Shown here: positions 55,313 to 64,000 of the stretch, in pieces
Position numbering within the stretch: the stretch's first letter is position 1
How the letters are laid out: the number at the start of each line of letters is the position of its first letter
Assembly: GCF_050947875.1 (NCBI RefSeq)
Contig: NC_134570.1
Location: forward strand, 230,439,265 to 230,503,264
Direction of reading: 5' to 3'
From: Dermacentor variabilis
Lineage: Eukaryota > Arthropoda > Arachnida > Ixodida > Ixodidae
DNA: 64,000 nucleotides
Translations under genes and position numbers: made by a program
Notes under the pieces: model-generated
Seen by the model: only the letters and a program-made list of their open reading frames with translations
The model's database searches: none
Told to the model about the DNA's origin: nothing

Positions 55313-56573
55313 CTGCGCAGGATGCAAGCAGCATGAGGTAATTAGCAGACCATGCTGGGGAAGATGCACAATTAGTGCGGTCATAGAAGTCTCACGCCCC
55401 ATGTGTCACAGTGTAGTTGCTCTTTATCTGTAACACTTTCTACGGAATAGCTGGTACATATATTACAACTACAACTTGTGGACATAAGGTTAGGTCGAAT
55501 CATGTATTACTTGTGGACCTTTGTGCTTCCAGTATGTGACATATATGCTATAACTGCAAGTGCAGATGGTGTATTGTGGCCGCTCACCAAAGAAATGTGT
55601 TGCTCCATTCTGTAGGTGGTTAATAGGTTCAGATCTTCCATGTAATAATCGCACCACATCTTGCAACATAAAAGCTACGAGACTCATGGTACACTCTGCT
55701 GCTCCCTGCCGCACTTCGACTCGGATTGCGGAGCACCCTCTTCATCAGTCGGAGAACGTGTAAACAAGCCGAACGTGCCGCTGCTCGCCAGAGCAATTGG
55801 AGGCCAGAATAAGAAACACGTCTTCTGCTGTATACAAACAAGGGTGCAGCTGCAGAGGTGTGCCGCTGTGGCTGACATCACGCCAACAACAGAAGCTGCA
55901 GGAGCCAAGTGACCAGAACTCCGCCAGATCTCGGTGGCGCTCCCAGGTTGAAAGTGAGAGTACCTTCGAGTGCTCTGAGCTGGAGCGTGGCACTCTGAAA
56001 GAACTAGCCGAATGTATTGCGCGCTGCCCAAATACTTTTTTTGTAGGCTTTGAAAATTGTTCTTTCGTTTATTGGGCAGATATCTGCGACACCAGCGATT
56101 AATGTCATATGAAGTCTATGCTATATTTGTGAGTGATTGGAATCAGTTGATTAACTGACTGCTCAACCTCCCAAAGCAACAGCAGAGGGGACGTGACAGA
56201 TGCGGTAGTGGGCGTGTTCATTTCACAAACTGTTCTTTTTCAAAGTGGCACTAAAGAGATACACTCAACCAGTCTAATCTGATAAAGAATGAAAATACTT
56301 ATTTTCATTAAATTTCCATTAAGCCATACATCACTAGAAAATAAAGGCCAAACTAATTTTCTAAAATTTCATTTCAGCACCGGTACATCAGCGTGACATC
56401 ATGGATTTCAAAGTATCTTCCCATATTTGAGTCATGGCACAGTGAAGGTTCTCAAAATTTGTTCTAGCATTCACTCTCTGGCTCTCAGAATACAGAGTAG
56501 TATAACTTTACAGACAGAGTATTAACTAGGCTCAAGCAGATGCTGTCAAAATCTATGTATTCATAGTGAGCTA
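55313..56573 (-). other. VPS33A intron between exons at 55312 and 60807, 3' portion
   Basis: No element recognised before the pogo transposon. A plus-strand ORF of 101 codons (55797-56102) and overlapping minus-strand ORFs have no known domain; treated as chance. Confidence 0.4.
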
Positions 56574-57044
56574 CCGTAAAAAGCAGCATATAATATGAGG
56601 CTTTGTCCTATTATTAGCGTCCCAAATTTTAGCCTTGTACTATATGCGGACCCGAACAAAAATTTCAGTCAGAAATTCGGGCTCGAAGTTTTGGTTTCGC
56701 TATTGCTGTGTGGCTATGGCTTGACTTTGTTATTGTTGTGTGGCTACAGCATCGTCTCTTTATTGTCTAGTGTGCACCTTGGCACAACACGTGCAAACCA
56801 CGCTTCAGGAAGTGCATCTTTTTTATTTTGCATTGAAGGACCACGATGTCCGGACCATGAAACCAGTACTCGGCTGCTTTCAAGAGAAAGGTTATTTTAG
56901 CCACACAGGACTTCAGCAACAGTGGAGCCGGGAGGCAGTTTGGCGTCAATGAGGGAAGCCCTTTTCGCGTGCAAAATCCGAATAAGCTTTTGCGGCCTGA
57001 AGAGTGGGACATTCCTGGAAATTGAACTCCCCTTACGGAGTTCA

Positions 57045-57349
57045 TACGCCAACAGCGAGCCGTGCATCTATCTGTGAGCGTGGAGCTCATGCAGGCAAAA
57101 GCTAAGGAGCTTGAAAGAGAAAAAGGGCTACCGAGCTCCGCCTTAAAAGCGAGCAAGCGCTGGATTTATCGCTACATGTGCTGTGCTGGTTTTTCCTTAC
57201 ACCGCCGAACTTCGATTTCATGAAAGCTGCCCAAATCGTTTGAAGAGCTGCTTGTGGCTTTCCAGCACCACATTATTCCACTGCACAAGTCCAAGAACTT
57301 CCAGCTAGGGCAAACTGGCAACGCTGACCAAATGCCGGTTTATTTGGAC
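57045..57349 (+). pseudogene. Pogo transposase, DNA-binding part and start of catalytic domain
   Basis: MQAKAKELEREKGLPSSALK and SKRWIYRYM form the CENP-B-type helix-turn-helix end typical of Tigger elements. After a frame break come LPKSFEELLVAFQHHIIPLH and GQTGNADQMPVYLD, which contains the first catalytic Asp (NADQTPVYFD-like). Interrupted right after VYLD by the nested element. Confidence 0.8.
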
Positions 57350-57701
57350 CACGACCTACTGTATAAGGGGCGACCTGCGCGTGCGGCGCTGCGCCAACGC
57401 CGCTAATTTGCTTTTGCTTGTGTGGCTTTTTTTTAGTTTTCCAAACCGTCGCCGCGAACAGTGGTGCTAGTGCTCACCCCCACCTACCCCAATCCCGTGG
57501 CCGGCCGCACGCACGGGCAGCAAGCATTTTCAGCGAGAGCACGGAAGGACGCAAACGCACGCGCGCGAAGCAATCGATTAGCTGAGTGCTTTGTGATTTG
57601 TTGGTGTCGCTAGATCTTGATTACCAGATTCTATTTCAGTGACACTGTGATTCTCAGCCCCGTGGGCGCCGGCTTTCGCGTTTGCGGCTTCTTCATGCAC
57701 G

Positions 57702-57815
57702 ATGGTTTACTTCTGCATACCGTTGTGAAAGTCAAGCGGCTGAGCATCAAGAGGAGTTTCATTTCATGAGTTCCCCATGACCGATATTAGAAACCAATGG
57801 CTGAAACCTGGACAA
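57702..57815 (+). pseudogene. THAP-domain N-terminus fragment
   Basis: MVYFCIPLCESQAAEHQEEF, then HFMSSP with a stop, and in the neighbouring frame MTDIRNQWLKP. This matches the start of a THAP zinc finger (C-x3-C ... F-H-x-F-P ... W). Broken by one frame change. THAP domains bind DNA in P-type transposases, which suggests the class of the nested element. Confidence 0.6.
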
Positions 57816-57881
57816 AAAAAAAAATTGGCCGGGGCTTAGCTAAGGTTAAGCCTGGATATCTTGAAGCGAAAAGGTTCGGTG

Positions 57882-58125
57882 ATGCTTATGGTTTAGCTTA
57901 TAGTTATGCTTTATGATTTAGCCTATGATTGTTCTTACGGTTTAGCTTATGGTTATGCTTTATGATTTAGCCTATGGATATGCTTACGGTTTAACTTATG
58001 GATATGCTTATGGTTTAAGTTAAGGATATGCTTACGGTTTAGCTTATGCTTTATGATTTAGCCTATGGTTATATATGCTTACGGTTTCACTTATGGATAT
58101 GCTTTGGTAAGCTTATGGTTATGCT
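57882..58125. repeat. Minisatellite of about 18-bp units
   Basis: Imperfect tandem copies built on ATGCTTACGGTTTAGCTT and ATGCTTTATGATTTAGCC, about 13 units in 244 bp. Strongly biased to T/A with GG-TTTAG cores. Lies inside the nested THAP element. Confidence 0.85.
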
Positions 58126-59321
58126 ATACGTGTGCCTTGTGTAGTGATGCAAATTGCTTATGAATGAATGATATATACCATAAGTTATGCAGGATTATTA
58201 ATCTTCTTTATTCATCGTTGTTGGGCACATTGTCTTGCGATTTCTGTACAGCCATAAACATAGCTCTCTGTATTGGTAGTATCACTCTCTTCTCCTTCCA
58301 TGTTGAATGCGCACGCCTCTTCTCTGGCAAGCGGTTATATAGTCGGCCTCCGCGATAAACACGCGCTTGCGGCGAACGTCAAACGACAACGCATAGCGCG
58401 GGGCAGTGGCCACCTGCGCCGACTCCGAACACGCTTACGGAGCAAATTCCGACATACGCCGGCTCGCGCGAAGCGCAGTGTTGACTAGCGTAGCGAACCT
58501 TTTCATTTCAAAAGCCCAACTCCAGAAAAGTGCTTAAAGTGTAGTGACTATCTGTGTGATGGCACAATAAAGCGCCCTTCGAATTTTTCAAGCTAGACTT
58601 TCGCTATCATTTGGTAAAGTGGCGTAAATAAATACGTCAATATAACAGCACATTTTTATGATTGTGGCATGCACTGCAATTAAAACTACTCACGTTCTGC
58701 CGCGCTCTCAACGGCACGTCACTTCAGTGAACGTGCCGAATGCAGCAAAGGAACGCGTGGGCCCTGCAAAGCGGTACGTAGTGCGTTCATTGCGTCCGGC
58801 TCGGGACTAGTGAAACCTACGGGAGAATGAAGTGCGGGCGCACTCGGACCTCGGTTAGCGTGGAAAGTGCGCACCAGACCTTATTGGCACCACAGCACTA
58901 ACCAACATTTTAGCAGACAATGAGGGAAAAAAAAAAGCTCTAAGGGATTACACTATTTCAATCCTAGCAGCCGCGCGGCTGCGCCTTCAAGGTAGTTTAA
59001 AATTTCATTGCACTGCACAGCGAAGATACCAAATATCTGAGGCATGTATCACATGTATCGACACGCATTATTCTAGCCGCACCCTGTCAATAATGTGAAA
59101 TGCTGAGTTTACTGCAGCTCCTCTGCGAATTTTTACCGTCATCGCCGTACTCGTTAAGGCAGGGTCGGAGCGTTTCGGGCGTTGCTGTGAGGGTGAGCAC
59201 TGGCGGCCTCTACTGGCACGCTTGGTCCCTACTCAATGATCACGTGGTATTTCTTCGGCCGCGCGCTGCCGTAGGCGACCACGGGATGCGCAGGTCGCCC
59301 TTTATACGGTAGGTCATGATC

Positions 59322-60031
59322 TGGACATGCCATGACCCCTCACCGTGCACGAAAAGGGTTCTAAACAAGTTTATGTCCGGTCCACTGGCAATGAGAAAAC
59401 GCAAGTTACCATCATGTTGTCATGCACGGCAGACGGACGCAAGCTGCCACCCTATGTCGTCTTCAAGCGCAAGACAGTGCCTAAAGGTGAGGAGCTGCCA
59501 AAAAATGTGGTCGTGAGATGCCATGAGAAAGGCTGGATGAACGAGAATCTTGTACATGACTGGATAAAGTCCGTCTGGTGTAGGCGGCCCGGCATACTGT
59601 TGTCGTTCCAGTCCATCCTCATGCTGCACACATTTCGTTGCCATTTGGCCGACTCAGTGAAGAGGCTGTTGTGTGAATCTGGCACTGAACTCGTCGTTAT
59701 CCCGGGTGGGATGACGTCTCAGCTGCAGCCTTTAGATGTTTGTGTGAACAAGCCGTTCAAGGACGCGATCAAGAGGTGTTATACAGAATAGATGCGCTCA
59801 GGTGAGCCTGCAATGACGTCGACCGGGCGGTTGAAGCGGGCTTCGCCAGTCGTGCTATACAAGTGGATTGTGGACACATGGACCAGCATACCAGAGGACT
59901 TTGTGCGTCGCGCATTCAAGAAGTGCGGCATCTTGAACGCATTCAATGGCCCAGAGGATGAGTACCTCTGGGAAGATATGTCTGACAAAGAATTATCCAA
60001 AGAGAGCACAGCCGAGGAAGACAGTGATTGA
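59322..60031 (+). pseudogene. Pogo transposase, rest of DDE domain and acidic tail
   Basis: KGSKQVYVRSTGNEKTQVTI, LSCTADGRKLPPYVVFKRKT, then LVHDWIKSVWCRRPG, VVIPGGMTSQLQPLDVCVNK and PFKDAIKRCYTE (59345-59791). A stop, then SPVVLYKWIVDTWTSIPED and an acidic end to 60031. The usual LLVxDxxxxH block with the second Asp is replaced by LLSFQSILMLHTFRCH, so a catalytic residue is missing or shifted out of frame. The third acidic position follows PGG.TSxLQPLDV in this family. Confidence 0.85.
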
Positions 60032-60483
60032 AGCACGCAGTGCAATTTAAATAATTGTTTTCCTCAAGTTTTCCCAACTCGTATTATACACGGATAAAAC
60101 TTTTTTTTCTATTTCGTATCCCAAAAATTTCACTTCATACTATATGCGGGTTCGTATTATACGCAGGTTCTTACGGTAGTGTGGAAATTCACCACCCATC
60201 CTTTGCTGCTGAGAATTTTCAGATTAAATAAGCTTCCTCTCACAGTGCTGTTTTGAGTATTTCAGAAGGGCAATAATTCAGCTTTGCCCTTAACACAGAC
60301 CCAATGCTAGCCATACGAGCATTTTTTCATTTGACGCCCACGGCAATGTGGCTGATACTAATCAAGCCCGTCAACTTATGATCAACAGCAGAACACCACA
60401 GCCACTAAGCCACCATAGTGGGTACTAATATTCATGGCTGCAGTAGACTTATGCAGATACCACACACAGAATGACGTGAAGGT

Positions 60484-60710
60484 GCTCGCCATGGTAGCTT
60501 AGTGGCTATGGCACAGACCCCCTGAGCTTGCGGTTGCGACTTCTATCCCGGCTACGGTGGCCACATTTTAATGAGGTGCAAAATGCAAACACTCTCATGT
60601 ACACAGATAAAGGGGCACTTTAAGGCAACTAAGGCGCTTTGAAATAACCCGGAATTCCCCACTACAGTGTGCTTCTTAATCAGATGTTGTAGTTATGGCA
60701 CATAAAATTC
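60484..60710 (+). repeat. tRNA-derived SINE, sense copy (family S3)
   Basis: A-box TGGTAGCTTAGTGGCTATGG (60492-60511), degenerate B-box near 60530, then the same body as the antisense copy at 39677-39900, ending with AAAATTCCAGAGTAATTTTT. It lies about 100 bp from a VPS33A exon. Confidence 0.78.
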
Positions 60711-60806
60711 CAGAGTAATTTTTTTTTAGAATTATTGCTGTGAAGGCATGATAATTGTAGCAATTGGGCAAGCATCGATGTATAGGAGTGTGTGTCAAGT
60801 ACGCAC

Positions 60807-60978
60807 GCCGGGGCATACGCCCAGCAGGGGGGCGCTGCTGCAGGTCAGTGAGTGTTGGCCCCGGCAACAGGGTCAGGGCCTCCGAGATGGCACGCCAGCC
60901 GGGCAGTGCCAGAAACTGGGCCAGCCGTACGCTCAGCGGTGCATAGCCACTGTACACGTACGACAGGTCATTGGGAAC
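60807..60978 (-). CDS. Vps33A: VPS33A exon
   Basis: The acceptor TGTGTTCCAG is followed by GTTCCCAATG at 60978. Encodes [40 protein letters not shown] and [13 protein letters not shown], matching the human [16 protein letters not shown] region. Two donors in the same phase are possible: GTGCGT (exon end 60807) or GTATGC (exon end 60819); the first adds four residues. Confidence 0.92.
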
Positions 60979-61431
60979 CTGGAACACAGGCACACAAGAC
61001 CACGACAGTAACACCTCAAATATTACTTCTTTACCAATCTCATTACCATTGCCAGCTTAATTATCCTGTAATAGTGCAGAAGAGCACCCAATATCACCAG
61101 AAATTCTTAACATAGTAGTATAGGCTGCATCTGGCTGAAGAATTTTGTGAATCCACATCATCTCGAAATCTGTATTTACAGAAATTGCATCATTGGGACT
61201 CACTGTAGGCACTGTGAAATGAACACCAGATTGATTTTAATGTTTCAAGAAAGCTGTGCTAGACCCGTGATGGATGATGGTAGTGAAAGGCTTCACACAC
61301 TGAAGCCTCTGCATACTAGTTCCAATCCCGTTGGAATGTGGCTGCCACATTGTGGTGTGGTCAACAACAGAATGCCAGTTACTGCAATATTGAAGAGAGT
61401 GCATGTGCCACCTCGGCAGAGAATGCCGCAC

Positions 61432-61566
61432 CTGCTCGCTGACATCTTCAACATTGAGCTTGAGCGTCTTGCGCAGTGTAGAGAAGTGGTTCTTGTGCTC
61501 CTGCGCCTGCAGCAGACCAGCTTTCTCCAGTCGAAGCAACCACAGCAGCTGCCGGTAGCCATACGT
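61432..61566 (-). CDS. Vps33A: VPS33A exon
   Basis: 135 nt, phase 0 at both ends: acceptor TTGATTGTGCAG, donor GAGCAG|GTGCGG. Encodes TYGYRQLLWLLRLEKAGLLQ, then HFSTLRKTLKLNVEDVSEQ, the conserved QTYGY...LEKAGLL region of VPS33A. The next exon follows after a 453-bp intron. Confidence 0.92.
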
Positions 61567-63120
61567 CTGCACAATCAACCATGTATAAACTCACATGAGA
61601 TTGTGCACATAGCAGTCACAATAAAGAAGAAAGCCCCTAAGTGAAATTGGAACCAAGTATCTTCAAGAGAAAGAGGGCAAAGAAAAAAAATAAAGGGACA
61701 ACAATATCATGACCTTCCAGAAAATATTTGCGGAGATCTGAGCCTCACTTTGCAATGACTGAGATCTCTGCTGCCGGCTCATCACTGCATGGCTCATCTT
61801 TGAACACTTATGCAAATCTTACTCAGCAAGCCATTTTCACTCAGCCAACTTGTTCTTCATATTTATCCTATTTTGATGTTCCCTGTCGACCCTCCTTTCT
61901 TCTCGGTACCATTCATCCATTTCTTCCAACATGCACAAATGGTGGAGGGAAGCTTCCAATTTGCGACTCCAATTCAACACTAGCAACTCCGATTCTTCAA
62001 GTCTCAGACAGCACAAGTTATTCCTTCCACATAAGCATGATAGGTGCACAGATGCGATTGCTCTCTGAGCCTGCATCAGGCACACGACGAACCCCATGCA
62101 ACTTTCATGGGTGTGTGTCGTACAACTGTCCATAGGTTAGAGCAGCCATTTTCATGTTAGCACATTCGCATGAGTATGATCACCAGTGGTGGCATTTTTG
62201 CAAAGTTTTGAGTTTTATTACCCACTTCACCATGACACCAGCTCCATGCGACTGTCAAGCCAGCAGTGCAGGCAAGCATCAATGCATTTTCTCAGCTTTC
62301 TGCATTCAAGACGACTCCTTTCTGCCACAAATGAATGAGCATAACAAGCAAGCATTCTGATCCTCCCACACAATTACTATACAAGTAAGGTGTTGCACTG
62401 GCAAAAAGTGCAGCACAAGAACTTGTACTCGCGACTTCTGTTTGGTGCACTCTTAAACTGATGGCCAACTGCAACGAAATTTTTGAACACATAAAAAGCC
62501 TAGTTTTAGGCGACTTAGGTATAGGCACTCTCTCTGCAAAATCTTGCATTCGAAATACAAATGAATGTGCCATGAAAAGCTCACAAACATACACACTTTT
62601 GCTAAAGAAGCTGAAAAATAAGAAAGGACACCACCATTACTGCTCACTCGAAATGATGCAGAACACAGGACGTTGAGAACCACTATGGCTTCGCAGCAAG
62701 ACTTCTAAGATTAGGGAGCGCCCCCTCAACCTGCTGATTATCTCAGAGGCCATGGTCTTGAATATGCATCATATTTGCTAGCTCCCAGGTGCAAGCATCA
62801 TCTGCTTAGGCACTATTTAAAGGCTGTTAAGAAAATCAGACAATTACCAGTCTTTTCATTGCTAAACAATCTGGTGTGGTAAGTTACTCAGCATGATGTT
62901 ACATTGGGTTGCCAAGCACCCTGAATATAGCGGGACTGCCCTGCTGTTGGGCTGATTCCCTCTGGCTATTTGAACAAACTGGGTAATGTAAATGTAACCT
63001 GTGCCACGGGCACTGATCCTGGCACGTACTGTGCTTGTATTAGCACATTTTGCCCTTACTCATGATCCCAAAGTTCAAGTGCTGACCATATAAATGTCAT
63101 CTATGCCCCTTTGCTGAGAC
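61567..63120 (-). other. Upstream VPS33A intron or flank, no exon found
   Basis: No further VPS33A exon is recognised; the segment encoding the sequence before TYGY must lie further upstream. Short ORFs on both strands have no domain. Confidence 0.45.
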
Positions 63121-63129
63121 CCTTCTCTC

Positions 63130-63960
63130 GTATCAAATTCCTTGGGCTTTGCCTTGCTCCTCCTCTCTGCTGGTGAAGCTGAGGTCAACCCTGGACTTAG
63201 GGCTGAAGATGTTCTTATCCTTCTCAGACAGTTCATTGATGACAATGAGGTAAAATTCGAGAATACCACAGCTAGCCTAATGGAAATCAAAAAGGACATC
63301 ACAAACATAAGAGCGCCACTTAGTAGAACTAAACAGAACTTTAGTGGCATCCACGAAATTAGGGATAATGTCTGTGCTGTTCATGGCACAACAAATGACC
63401 TGCTACAACAACCTGCTATAAGCCACTGGCTAAGAGGTAAAAACGAAATCAGGAAAGAAACAATTAATGATAAGTCAAAGGGAAGCTCTCTACTTTTCAA
63501 GTGAGATCAGGTCGCCTTACAATGTGTCGTTACAAAGCAGGATACACCAAATAACAAGAAGCTTGTGCTTGCTGCAGTAAAGCTAGGGAAACGATGGAAC
63601 ATGTTTTTGTTAGAATGTTTAGATATCTACTCAGCTGTCGGTTTAGGCTCAGCTGGCCTCCCTGAAGCCCCTGGTTTCAGAGATAGCAGGGGGGAAGTAA
63701 ACACGTCCACAATAGAGATTACTAAAAGGCAACTGGCAGTTCAGGGACAGAAAAGTAGGGGGACTACAAATAACAGAGGCGTACAAAAGCAAGGTTACCA
63801 ATAGTGGTTCAGAAAGTTTGATGCTGGGAATTCCTGGTGAAATCTTTTTTTAAAAATAGATAGGTAGGACATTAGGCAAAATAGAGCAAGAGGTTGGTGG
63901 CACAAACCACCGCCCCATTTTAAAGTGGGTGCTCATAGCACCCATCCATCCATTCGAAGC
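63130..63960 (+). pseudogene. Internally deleted CR1/L2-like LINE fragment with 2A-like motif
   Basis: ORF 63142-63504 starts MGFALLLLSAGEAEVNPGLR, close to the 2A-like motif (DxExNPGP) found at the N-terminus of some CR1/L2-group ORF1 proteins, then a coiled-coil-like stretch (FIDDNEVKFENTTASLMEIK). The sequence then jumps to a 3' end with GGCACAAACCACCGCCCC and a CATC tandem tail (63935-63955). RT and endonuclease are missing. Confidence 0.6.
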
Positions 63961-64000
63961 GCGGTAGAGGAGCCTGGTTACTGCATGATGTGTTTCACAG

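Larger units (their letters stand above)
57350..59321 (+). mobile_element. 2-kb DNA transposon with THAP remnant, inside the pogo element
   Basis: TIRs share GACCTAC, GTATAA and GGGCGACCTGCGC (left at 57353, right ending at about 59314 in complement). TGGAC occurs on both sides (57345-57349, 59322-59326); deleting one copy plus the insert rejoins the pogo codons VYLDMP. Contains a THAP-like start and a minisatellite but no complete transposase, so it is a non-autonomous derivative. Confidence 0.78.
56574..60176 (+). mobile_element. Pogo/Tigger-type transposon, split by a 2-kb insertion
   Basis: Ends CCGTAAAAAGCAGC and, in complement, CCGTAAGAACCTGC with further similar CGTATAATA/ACTATATGCGG blocks, flanked by TA (56572-56573 and 60177-60178). 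Without the insertion at 57350-59321 it is about 1.63 kb. Encodes a broken DDE transposase. Lies in a VPS33A intron, opposite to the gene. Confidence 0.87.
38224..61566 (-). other. Vps33A: VPS33A gene, 3' part (last four exons and introns)
   Basis: Sec1/Munc18-family protein, a subunit of the CORVET and HOPS tethering complexes that binds SNAREs for endosome and lysosome fusion. Exons are 61432-61566, 60807-60978, 55187-55312 and 38224-38315. All have AG/GT borders and phases 0, 1 and 1 that agree; codon counts close exactly. The conceptual C-terminal part of about 140 residues follows the animal VPS33A order from TYGY through [17 protein letters not shown] and [12 protein letters not shown] to EYLVATTKLINGRTF. 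Introns are about 0.45, 5.5 and 16.9 kb, the two large ones filled with transposons. Earlier exons are not visible in 61,567-64,000. Confidence 0.92.

Noticed and set aside
55797..56102. 101-codon plus-strand ORF in a VPS33A intron
   Set aside because: No domain, no splice context, and opposed ORFs in the same place; probably chance.

Overview
The window looks like nuclear DNA of a hard (ixodid) tick or a close relative. This is inferred from three families of tRNA-derived SINE resembling those of tick genomes, from the retroelement mix, and from a spliced animal gene. There is nothing bacterial: no operons, rRNA or CRISPR array.

Left third (1-27,631). After the 3' end of a Ty3/gypsy pol gene (2-484) comes one nested stack of mobile elements, each layer checked by its target-site duplication (TSD) and, where it lies in coding sequence, by reading-frame arithmetic. 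A defective gypsy element (A, 1860-27626, TSD CTGGG) was hit in its 5' LTR by a non-LTR retrotransposon (LINE2, 13-bp TSD). LINE2 was hit in ORF1 by a second one (LINE1, 16-bp TSD). LINE1 was hit by an 81-bp palindrome and by a 1.5-kb DNA transposon (10-bp TSD). Separately, element A was hit in the end of its pol gene by a very young gypsy element (B, 18830-26545, TSD AAGT; one mismatch noticed between its 735-bp LTRs). B carries a textbook -1 ribosomal frameshift signal between gag and pol.

Middle (27,632-38,223). Intergenic DNA with a SINE, a LINE 3' tail, two antisense gypsy gag relics, a DNA transposon recognised by its terminal inverted repeats (TIRs), a decayed RNase-H LINE, a young non-autonomous LTR element (E, 33057-35487, TSD AGCT) and a THAP-like relic.

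Right (38,224-61,566). Four 3' exons of the host gene for VPS33A, the Sec1/Munc18 subunit of the CORVET/HOPS tethering complexes, lie on the minus strand: 61432-61566, about 60807-60978, 55187-55312 and 38224-38315. Splice phases agree across all four. The last intron is about 16.9 kb and holds a second nest: a mariner (40460-50630) split by a decayed gypsy element (C), whose 3' LTR is split by another gypsy element (D). The preceding intron holds a pogo/Tigger transposon (56574-60176) split by a 2-kb element with a THAP remnant and a minisatellite. The 5' part of VPS33A lies beyond the right edge.

The far right (61,567-64,000) is intronic or upstream DNA ending in a LINE fragment with a 2A-like motif. 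No mobile element here appears fully intact. Host function in the window rests on VPS33A.
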